Below, piece after piece: positions 35,757 to 44,579 of a DNA stretch of 64,000 bases; the stretch's first letter is position 1, and each line of letters begins with the position of its first letter. Both the position numbers and the translations under genes were made by a program. The notes under the pieces were generated by a model. That model was not told the DNA's origin and made no database searches. It worked only from the letters and a program-made list of their open reading frames with translations. The stretch comes from Adiantum capillus-veneris (taxonomy: Eukaryota; Streptophyta; Polypodiopsida; Polypodiales; Pteridaceae), in assembly GCA_014529385.2 (NCBI GenBank), contig CM043955.1:151500140-151564139 (forward strand), read 5' to 3'.

Positions 35757-37250
35757 TCAGTCTTTTGATGAAGGTACATCAACTTCACCCCTAAACTTCA
35801 GAAACTTCTGCTTATTGTAGCCTATCATTTGTCTCTTGAGGTCCCCAGAGTGGGCAAGCACATAGGATGCCATTGTTGCAAAATAACCAGCTCTAGAACC
35901 AGTAAGGCCAGGGAAGAATCCAAAAATTCTGATGGCTTCCTCCTTTTCCACCAATATTAACTTATCTAACCTTGGAGGAAGCTGATATGAACCAACAACC
36001 TTTGCAAGTGCTTTAATTGCAAGCATTGGCAGCAATGGTTCTCTTGTAAACTTGTTATGGAATATAATGACAGTCTCTTTGTTGAGCTTCCCAATAAAGT
36101 GTCCCAAGCTCTGGTTCCTTCCTAAATTTAAGGGTCTGGAACCCTTCCCCCTGCCAAGGAATTTGTCTGTGTCCAGTATTTCAATCTGCAAAAATATGTC
36201 TTGGTTAATTGTTCAGCACATTAATAAGACAGGGCAAAATGGTCATTAACATACCTTAGGAGACTCATCCTCCTCAAACAAGGCAGGTTCCCATATATCA
36301 ATGGATCTAGTTGGCCTTACTTCATAATCTCTGGTCTTTTCCTCTCCCATATGCTCTATTTTAAGCCTTTTCTGGATCTCATTGAACTCCTCTTCAGAAG
36401 GTACACCCTGTTGCTCATATCTCAGAACAATGTCCTGCACATGCTTTCCAACACTTGAGCTGTCAATAAAATTTTCTACCTCTGTGTCCAAGACTGCTAA
36501 GGGGCAAGGTGAGTAATCAATAAATCCTATGTCATTAGATCCCCACTCAGCCAAAACTGCCAAAGCATAATCTTCCCTTAGATCAAAAAGATGTTGAATG
36601 TCATTCAGCAAAACATATTCCTTTTTGTTAACTTTGTATGTGGGAAATGTTGTTGTGCAATGCAAAGGATCAACATCTTCATCCTCAATGTCAACATTCT
36701 CCACTTTAGTGATGTTTTCTGCTTTAAATTTTGCAATGTCCAGCATCTCAGTGCTTTGTAGCTTCTCTTCCTCTTCATGGAACTCCATCTCTATCTCCTC
36801 TTTCTCCTGGTCCTCCTCAGCCTAGGAAATCTGCTTTGGAATCTCTTTGCCCTCTCGTGTTGGGAGTACACTGAAGAAAATGATAAGTCCAAGGTCATAA
36901 TCTACCAACTGGCAATGCATATTACCATGAAATTTGCAAGGCTTTATGATCTTTTGCCAGTCTGGATGAAGGCTTGACCACTTGTTTGCAATACCTGTCC
37001 TTGACAAGCTACCTGCTTTGCATATATCAACAAAATGAACAAGATTGTCAAGCCCGTGATCTCTGATCAATTCTGTATATATCTCTTTCAAGTCACTAAT
37101 TTGTGTAGAGAAGCCATCCACAAGTGCTTGAAGATCAAAGGCAGCATTAAAAATCTGTTTGACACTTTGAAATCTTGTAAGTTCATTAACTTTGTAAAGA
37201 AAAGACATCAGCCTGTCATTAGTGGTCTCTTGTATATCCTCTGTATCCAT
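35757..37250 (-). pseudogene. Gene B: orphan protein (two coding exons)
   Basis: The first ATG is at 37250 (MDTEDIQETTNDRL). Coding exons are 37250-36255 and 36185-35757, with a 69-bp GT-AG intron between ESPK and IEILDTDKF. The total is 474 residues with one in-frame UAG at 36822-36824 (codon 143). The N-terminal 140 residues are mostly helical in appearance, the middle is acidic (EEEEKLQ, VDIEDEDVD), and the C-terminus is basic and hydrophobic (FHNKFTREPLLPMLAIKALAK, FGFFPGLTGSRAGYF). I recognise no catalytic motif. A TTTTTCAG acceptor about 30 bp upstream of the ATG suggests a 5'-UTR intron. The 3' end nearly touches gene A (6 bp), a convergent pair. The function is unknown; a structural or accessory role in transposition is possible. 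Confidence 0.5.
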
Positions 37251-38345
37251 TATGACAATCCACAAATGCTCAGCTGAAAAAGAGAAAAGAGAAGTCTATC
37301 AAGACATTAACCACCCTTCTTTATATCAAGTCTACAAACAAATTAAAAGCATAAAATTGTCAAGCAAATTAAGCGCAAGCAAAAAAGAATTACATAAAAT
37401 TGTGACATGCTAAGTTTGTCACTTTCTATGCGAACTGTGAGGGGTTAAGAGAAACTCGGCACTCACTAACTACGCGCACGGAGTGACACTTGGTACGCGA
37501 TTTCCTATTGCTAGGAAGAGGTCGACGTCTCCCAAAATCGCGCACGGGTGTCGCTTGGAGGGTTGGAGGCTTAATTTCTAAGCCTTGTGAATGACAATAA
37601 GCGAAAAAACGGGTTGGGTAGGTTCCTTTTATGGCCAAAAATGCCGCCTCGGGGGGTGTGCAAATCGGTTGCCGCCTCGAAGTTTGGTCCAACGGCTAGT
37701 TTTTATGTGCCTAGGGACTTGTGCCATGCACCCTATATAAACCTCCTCAGAGCCCAAACTAAGCGCATTTTGAAGGAGGTTTTACCCGGTTCTCGCACTT
37801 CCACAACCCAAAACTTCGAGCGCTTTGACCGTCACCCCGTGTGCGATATTCGTAAGTGAGAAGACTTTGCCTCCTTTGTCATTTCGCGTACGGAGTTTCA
37901 AAGCAATGTGTTCCACTATGTCCACAAGTGTGATCATGTTTACGATGTGTACCGCAATGTGTGCCACTATTTTCACCATGCATACAATATGTGTCTCAAG
38001 AGGTTTAAGAGGTTTTCACCGCTTGGGACTCCCGTCACCCCATGCGCGATATTGGTAAGTGAGAGGACTGTGCTCCCTTCGCAATTTCGCGTACGGAGTG
38101 TCACCGCCTCTTTGTACCGCTCCGTCACCCCGTGCGCGATCACCGTAAGTGTGAGGACATTGGTCCCTTTGTGATTTCGCGTACGGGGTGTCACCGCAAT
38201 GTGTTCCACTATGTACGAAAATGTGTGCCACTATGTCGAAAAGGAGGAGTTTACTTTGATAAAGTAATAATAAAAATTAAATATACATCGTTTACTTTTT
38301 TTACTAATGTTTGTTGTGTAACAATCATTCCTATCCCTTTTGAAG
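37251..38345. promoter_or_regulatory. Divergent promoter and leader of genes B and C
   Basis: This GC-rich 1.1-kb interval stands out from its AT-rich neighbours. On the plus strand a TATATAA box lies at 37734-37740. Three copies of a 65-70 bp block (from about 37831, 38034 and 38124) run GTCACCCCRTGCGCGAT, GTAAGTGNGAGGAC and TTTCGCGTACGGNGT, each holding a GTAAGT that resembles a 5' splice site. An acceptor at 38345 sits directly before the ATG of gene C, 37 nt after a TACTAAT branch site (38302-38308). This suggests a 5'-UTR intron with alternative donors. On the minus strand, related blocks (GTCACTCCGTGCGCG, ACACCCGTGCGCGAT) lie near 37475 and 37545, facing gene B. Confidence 0.55.
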
Positions 38346-40436
38346 ATGGCAAGGACCAAGAAGACTGCAAGGAAGGTTGATAAGCCGGTTGATAAGCCTC
38401 TATCCAAAGATGAAGAAGAAGCTCAGCCTAGCAAAGCTTCAGCTGGTACTTCCAAACCAAAGAAGAGCACATCTCAGAGGAAGGACCCTAAACCAAGCAC
38501 ACCTGACCCTCAACCAAGCAAAAGAAAAACTACACATCAGAGGAAAGCTTCCAAGCCACTGCAGCTTAAGCCTCTCCTTACAAAGATAAAGTTCAAGCAC
38601 GGGGTCAAATGTCTAAGAGAGATAAGGAAGGCCATAAAGGCCATCAATCTTGCAATTCCCAAACTGCCCTTCCAAAGACTATGCAGACAAGTTGCAGAGG
38701 AGTACAAGATTGACATGAGGTGGACTAGAAATGCATTGGCATGTATCCAGGAGGCTTCTGAGGACTTTATGATTGAGCTTTTCCAAGATGCCTATATCTG
38801 TGCAGCTCATGCCCATAGGCTTACTTTGATGGACAAAGACATGATCACTCTCAGGAGGCTAAGATACAAGTTTTCAAGAATGTTGGAGCCTGTCCCTATG
38901 CATGATATTAAGGCCTTTAATATTCTCAACATTCCTCCATGGAGGAAGCCCAAGGAGCCTGAAGTAGGAGTAGTTGATATTACTGAAGAAGAGGAAAAGG
39001 AAAGGAAAAAGAGAGCAAAGGAAGACAAGGAAATTGCAGAGAGAAAGGAGCTTGACCTGTTGGAACCTCAGCTAGTGCCCCTCTTGAGGAGTGTCAATCC
39101 TACTGGTTTTGTTGTCGCTCTATTCAGTGAGGAGGATCCTAGGGAGGATTACAATTCACTTGACTCTGAGACCTTGGAAATTCTCAAGGACTGGACCAAG
39201 GAGATGAATTCTCCACTCCTTATCACATGCCTCAGGTTGTTTTTGTTTTCCTTTGTATTTTTGTTTATAGCAAGAACTCTTTATATAACAATATCTTGTA
39301 CCAGGATAATGATGCATACATATGAGCCAGACCTTCAACAAAAGGTGGAATTTTTAGACCCTTCTATCTCCCACTTTCTCAGGACAGAGACAAATATTAG
39401 AGAGCTCACAAAGTGGTTGATTCATGTGGACTTGGAAATCTGTGAAATTTTCTTGATTCCTTATCATGAGAGGTAAGTTTCCTACCTACACCTTGTGAAG
39501 AGAATTTACTAATTCATGTTAGAAGGCTAACTGAGGCTTGTTTTTATAGCTCACATTGGAGTTTAATTGCAATTGATATTGTGAAAAGAAAATGCTACTT
39601 TGTCAATTCTCTTGCTGGAGTACATGGTCAAGCAAAACTGTAAGTATAGTAGCAGACACATTTTGTAAACCACAAGAAGAACCTCAAGCACATACTTTTA
39701 ATAAAGAATTTTTGACAGTGCTGCTACAAGATTTATAGAGACACTGGAGAATTGTCCACCCATGCCAAAGATGCTGACTGAAATCCAATTTTCAGTTGTG
39801 AAGGTTGGAATTCTTTATGCTTTGTTCACTTCAATGGATTATCCTGAAATATTTTTTCCCATAAATACATGTAATGAGTTGCAGGTTCCAATCCAGCCTG
39901 AAAGCCATTCATGTGGATGGAGGGTAGTGACAAATGCCAAGCTCCTCTTGGACTTCATATACTGCAATGACAATCAGAATATAGAAGTATAGCATATTTC
40001 ATATTTGCCAGCTGTATTTTTTCTCATTTTATTGTTCCTAAAACTTGCTTTCTATTGCCTTGTATAGATCAACAGAGAGTGCTATAGTGAGAACCATGTA
40101 TGGTTGACAAGAGCAAAGATTATCAAGTATATGATTGAAGCAAATGGACAACTGCAAGAGGTATTTAAAGATGATGATGTTGAAGAGAAGGGGAAAGCAA
40201 AGCTAGAAAAGGAAAAGGGGAAAGCAAAACTAGAAGAGGAAAAGGGAAGTGAAGAGGAAGAAGAGAGTGGTGAGTAGGAAAAGGCAAGTGAAGAGATGGA
40301 TGATAAGAGAAAGAGGAAGCAGACCTCAAGCCCTCCTGCCAAAGAGCCCACAAGAAAATCTCCCAGGACAAAAGAGCCCACTGCAAAAGCACCAACCCCT
40401 AGGGACAGGAAAACTCCTAGCAGAAAACTATTCTAG
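38346..40436 (+). CDS. Gene C: histone H3-fold / Ulp1-like protease fusion
   Basis: The start is the ATG at 38346, right after the splice acceptor; it opens MARTKKTARK, matching the H3 tail ARTKQTARK except Q5K. Exons are 38346-39235, 39305-39472, 39550-39639, 39719-39803, 39885-39986 and 40068 onward; phases agree throughout. After a 65-residue Lys/Pro/Ser linker, residues 83-176 align with the H3 fold without gaps: LREIRK (90-95), KLPFQRL (106-112), MRWTRNALACIQEASED (124-140), LFQDAYICAAHAHRLTLM (145-162), KD (164-165). An acidic/basic linker follows. The C-terminal part has PYHESSHWSLIAIDI (catalytic His), CYFVNSLAG (Asn where Asp is usual) and VPIQPESHSCGWRV (Gln, Cys), the Ulp1/SENP C48 pattern. 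A UAG at 40275 ends a 514-residue protein; in-frame coding to 40436 adds a basic SP/TP-rich tail. It is expected to be nuclear and chromatin-bound, and might remove SUMO-like modifiers. Confidence 0.8.
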
Positions 40437-40680
40437 CTTTTTGTAGCCCACTCTAATTGTAGCCCACTTGTATCAAGCTTCCCACTTGTATCCAATTGTC
40501 TATTCTATAGCCCACTTGTATCCAATTGTCTATGTAATTGCAAATATTTGAAATTGAATACATTTTGATCACCTTGTTTTAAGACTGTGTTACAAAATCA
40601 AATCATTGAAGTGAAATCATTGATGTTTGGAAAAGTTTCATTTCAATAACAAAATAAAGATCCTTTTAGATCTTTATTTC

Positions 40681-40770
40681 AATAAGATCCTTGCAGGTCA
40701 TGTGATACAAAAAAAGATCCTTGCAGGTCATGTGATACAAAATAAGATCCTTGCAGGTCATGTGTTACAA
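40681..40770. repeat. 30-bp x 3 tandem repeat
   Basis: Three near-identical units (AAGATCCTTGCAGGTCATGT...) at 40681, 40711 and 40741, between the convergent 3' ends of genes C and D. Confidence 0.95.
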
Positions 40771-40788
40771 AATTGCTTTGAAGGATGT

Positions 40789-41891
40789 TCAAGGCACCAA
40801 ATGTACAATGCCATCCAAGATGTCCTTGCACTGTAGCCTCTTTTCATTCCTTTTTGATACCTACAAAAACAATCCAAGTTAAATAAAGAACCAATAAGAG
40901 AACAAGAGACTTTTAGGGATGACAGTTACCTGTCCACCATTTATTTGAAAGCAGAATGTTGTGGGCAGTTCAATTTCATCATTTTGCAGGTCCAATCTCA
41001 ATTGATGTAAGCTACACATGCCTCTTATCTTTACAATTGACAGATGCTCATTGTTTACCCATATATCAATGTCTTCTATTGGGCTGTCAATGAAGTCCTC
41101 CATGTCTTGATCAAGTGGAGTTAGCTGACCACCAACATAGTGCCATCTTCTGTAATAAAATGACATAATGAAGTTTTGTGTCCCTATCATGTATTTGCAA
41201 GCAATTGAGCCAGTTTGCACATTACAAGTGATTCCATTCACTGTTTTGGTGTTCCAACCCTCATCCACAAATTCAAGTACATTTGCTGAGTCTAAAGTCT
41301 TCACTGAAAACATTGTTCTAGATTTTCTGACTTCAGCATTAGAGAAGAAGTCTACAAAAACTGTAATGGGCATGAATATAGAAATTCTACTCTGTTTGCT
41401 TGCTATGTTTGCTTTCAAACACTTTTGAATCTCACAAAACAGTTTGCACCTGTAGCCCTCACTTGTATTTGAGCTAGGGAGTGACCATTCTCCACTTTTG
41501 AAATCAGGCAAGTCTAGCTTGGTTGTGGCTCGAAGTTCTCCAGTCCTTCTAGGTGGAACATAATAATGGTCAAAGAAGAATATTCCATTCTCTGCCAATG
41601 TTAACCCTCACGGCACACGGACACCCATCACCTACGATGGATGCGTATTATGTATTTGGTAGAGTCAGGTACCGGGCTTGTCGGTCCAATAGGGAAAGGT
41701 AGAGTGATCGCCGATGAGAGGCGCACTTTAACTTGGACATTCAAGGGATTAGTTGGTTAAGCATGGGCGCCCAAGTGTGAATGGGGTGAGCTCCTATAAA
41801 AGCCAACTAAACCTAATTTTTACTCATTCTCTCATTTGTGCAATTGAAGAGTGCTCTTGCTCCATCTCCATCTTCTTCTTCTTCACCTCCT

Positions 41892-41924
<33 letters not shown>

Positions 41925-42674
41925 GAGAGTGTGTGTGCGATCGAGCATTACGAAGGCACGACGGCGGCGAAGCGGTTGAGCGCGGCACGACTGCAGCTTC
42001 TTCTTCATCGCGGCGAGGAATCCACCACGAAGGCGAGCGTAGAGCGGTGAGTGACACACCCTTTGTTTTCTTGAGCTTGCTAGTTTAGGCTTGTTGTGTG
42101 CTTGGAGCCGTTTGTGGCTCGCATACGGTGTATTGGCAAGTCCCTTGCTTCGACAGTGCGGCAAGGAGCGCACAGCCAATGAACCCTTAGTCCTCCCCTT
42201 GTATATTTCTTCACCAATTGATCCATGACACACATCCAGAATATTTATAACACATTCTACTAGCTGCCATTCCATAATGTTTGAAGGATACAAATCTATA
42301 CAACAAATAACCTTATACAACATGCATTACAAATAAGGATTTAAGTTAAGAGACTTACAGTTTGGTCTATGTAATGGCAAAGCAGAACTCTTTGAGTCAA
42401 TATGTAGATCTTTATGCATGTACACATGCTGCACCAGCACCTCTTTGATTGATTTTTTGTTGTCGCCAAAGCTGAAATCTTTAACAATACCCTTCCATCC
42501 CGCCAAGAAAGAGTTTTTGGTGGAAGACTTTATTCTCTTGTTCTGTTGCATCAGTATCCACGTTCCTTTGTGTATAGTTATTGGAATCCATTCTCCATTT
42601 TGATCAGTCGTGTTGTAAGTGACAATGGCTTCAATGGAAGTTCTTGGTCGTTTTGATCGTGATGAAGATTCCAT
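40789..42674 (-). pseudogene. Gene D: orphan protein, interrupted by a solo LTR
   Basis: The ATG at 42674 gives MESSSRSKRPRTSIEAIV, with a basic KRPR stretch that could be a nuclear signal. Exons are 42674-42359, 42295-40930 (containing the insertion 41599-42174 plus one TSD copy) and 40860-40789. Without the insertion the three exons total 1173 nt (390 residues), all phases fit and no stop remains. Recognisable stretches are GWKGIVKDFSFGDNKKSIKE, FFFDHYYVPPRRTGEL, MPITVFVDFFSNAEV, CKYMIGTQNFIMSFYYRRW and IDSPIEDIDIWVNNEHL. I know no matching family; the C-terminal half looks beta-rich. It converges on gene C. The likely role is as an accessory protein of the element. Confidence 0.5.
41599..42174 (+). 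mobile_element. Solo LTR (576 bp) in gene D, TSD GCCAA
   Basis: It starts TGTTAACCCTCACGG and ends GGAGCGCACA, with GCCAA on both sides (41594-41598 and 42175-42179). It contains a TATAAAAG box near 41796 on the plus strand and a short (GT)n(GA)n tract near 41895-41930. There is no coding region. Its removal restores the gene D frame exactly. Confidence 0.9.
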
Positions 42675-43001
42675 GGTGAAAAAAGAAATGAGCAGAGAAG
42701 TTTAGCCCGAGTTCAAGAGAAGAATAAGCAGAATGTACAAAAAACGGTTCAAATCTGGAAAAGATCATGAGATAGAATCCAAACGTTGTTTTATGATGAC
42801 GACGTGCAAAATGAAAACAATATAATATGAGAAGTACGTCTTTCTAAAAGCGACAGCTATTGAATGCCTTTGCACTTTTACTTGTTTACATTGCTATTTA
42901 CCAGCTCAAAGTTGCGGTAAAGATAGAATATTTGCTTTTTTTGTGAGTTTTCAAAAATAGAGGTTCCGTAACGGAAGCTCTTCAACCATTGGTTGAGACC
43001 A

Positions 43002-43055
43002 CTCTCTCTCTACACGCTAAAAGGCACAAAAATGACCTCAAAATTCCCCTAATGG
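43002..43055 (-). repeat. Right terminal inverted repeat
   Basis: Inverted counterpart of 32722-32776. On the plus strand it ends ACCTCAAAATTCCCCTAATGG; read inverted from 43055 it starts CCATTAGGGGAATTTTG and ends TGTAGAGAGAG. Confidence 0.85.
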
Positions 43056-44270
43056 TGTTTGAGCACATCTACAATAGCATGCCCTTTGATACCAAGAGTA
43101 TTTAAAACACATTGGCCTCATAAAGTATAATTGGTACTGCTTTCTTGTATCTATTCCTCACAAAAACTTATGTTCCTCATTCAAAAGCTAAAGCATTTCT
43201 GACGCTTTTTTATTCTTTCGAGTGCATGTAGCTTACAACTTTCCATCCACTTCCAAGTGCTTTAAACTACCTTCAACTAGATTTTACAAAAATATTTGAC
43301 TCTTTAAGCCACCCAAAAGTTGTCAAGACACCCTTATGTATGTAGTTTTGATATCACTGACCACCTACAAGTGCTATCTAAACTACTAGCAAGTGGTTCA
43401 GAACCTTTTCCAAACCACTTTCAAAGCATTTGCAAGTGGAGGCGAAGACCTAGCAAGTGATCTAGAAGGCCTTTGCAAATGCTTTAGAACCACTTTCTTG
43501 TGTATGTAGTAGTTTCGATCTCATAGACTACCTGCAAGTGCTATTCAAACCACTAGCAAGTGGTTGTGAACCACTATCAAGTGCTATCTTAGTCACTAGC
43601 GACTAGTTTTGAACCACTGGCAACTGGTTCAGAACCACCTGCAAGTGCTATCTAAACCACTAGCAAGTGCAATCTTAACCACTATCAAAAGACTATCTTA
43701 ACCACTGCAAGTGGTTCTGAACCACTGGAAAGAGGTTCTTAACCACTAGCAAAAGGTTCAAAACCACTGGCAAGTGCTATCTTAACCACTAGCAAAAGGT
43801 TCAAAACCACTAGCAAGTGCTAGCTTAACCACTAGCAAGTGGTTCAGAACCACTTTCAAAGTGCTTCAAGTGGAATAGAAGACCTAGCACGTGGTCCAGG
43901 AGGCTTTTGCAGGTGGTTCAGAACCTCTTTCAAATGGTTCACTTGCTAGTGGCTACTAGTTTACATAATGAAGGTAGTTTTGAACCATTGGCAAGTGCTA
44001 TCTTAACCACTAGCAAAAGGTTCAGAACCACTGGCAAGTGCTATTTTAACCACTAGAAAGTGGTTCAAAACCACTTTCAAAATGCTTGCAAGTGGAATAG
44101 AAGACCTAGCAAGTGGTCCAGAAGGCCTTTGCAAGTGGTTCAGAACCTCTTTCAAGTGGTTCTTAACCACTTGCTAGTGGCTACTAGTTTACATAATGCA
44201 AATGGTTTTCAACCACTTGCATGTGGTCCATAGTTCACAAGTGGTATATCTTGCACTTCTGCTCACAAAC
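43056..44270. repeat. Minisatellite-like array (AAGTGGTT/AACCACT family)
   Basis: About 1.1 kb of units such as ACCACTAGCAAGTGGTTC and ACCACTTTCAAAGTGCTTGC in many orders, with longer blocks repeated (43840-43960 and 44070-44190 share AAGTGGAATAGAAGACCTAG). A short frame at 43056-43110 (EHIYNSMPFDTK) may be the continuation of the DDE-type pseudogene after the TIR element. Confidence 0.75.
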
Positions 44271-44579
44271 CGCTAATTTTTATCTTCTACAAAAGCCCTA
44301 AGAAAAACTACTAAAAAAATTTAAAATCAGCTCATAATAAGACATCTTGCAAGGCACACAACAAAATGGTCGATTGAATAGCAAATCATGTTTCTATATT
44401 AGAAATCGGTATAGAACTCCACAATACAATGTTGATTTTTTTCCCATTTTACAAAACAAAAGAAGTCCTCATCATGAGTTACGCTATCAAACTCATCATG
44501 GGTATTTACATACATGATGTATTTACATACATGATCAGAGGTACACAACTCTTAAGATTTCTGTTGAGACTAGAGATCA
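44271..44579. other. No recognisable feature
   Basis: AT-rich sequence with a short direct repeat (TATTTACATACATGAT). I see no gene. Confidence 0.3.

Larger units (their letters stand above)
32722..43055. mobile_element. 10.3-kb TIR DNA element with four genes (H3-Ulp1 carrier)
   Basis: The left end (32722-32776) and the right end (43002-43055, inverted) match over about 54 bp starting CCATTAGGGGAATTTTG, with a few substitutions and a short gap. Between them lie four spliced genes with little spare sequence: A (plus, candidate transposase), B (minus, orphan), C (plus, histone H3 fold plus Ulp1 protease) and D (minus, orphan). They are arranged as two convergent pairs with a shared divergent promoter for B and C. 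A target-site duplication is not clear; the palindromic continuation (CCAT/ATGG) leaves at most 2-3 bp. The left end breaks into the coding frame of the DDE-type pseudogene. I know no named plant superfamily with this gene set. One-off decay (three UAG codons, one solo LTR) suggests a formerly active element. Confidence 0.75.

Noticed and set aside
38340-38345. A start two codons upstream of MARTKK in gene C
   Set aside because: The codon at 38340 is TTG, and the splice acceptor AG at 38345 directly precedes the ATG at 38346, which also aligns with the H3 N-terminus.
38346-38873. Gene C as the host centromeric histone CENH3
   Set aside because: It has canonical KLPFQRL and no loop-1 insertion, is fused to a protease, and lies inside a TIR element with decayed companions.
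39236-39304. Hydrophobic stretch (LFLFSFVFLFIARTLYI) inside the open frame of gene C, looking like a membrane segment
   Set aside because: It is a 69-bp T-rich GT-AG intron that happens to lack stops; splicing keeps the frame and joins the flanking protease sequence.
43056-44270. Regular-looking repeats as a CRISPR-like or telomeric array
   Set aside because: Units are degenerate, vary in length and order, have no unique spacers, and the sequence is clearly plant nuclear DNA.
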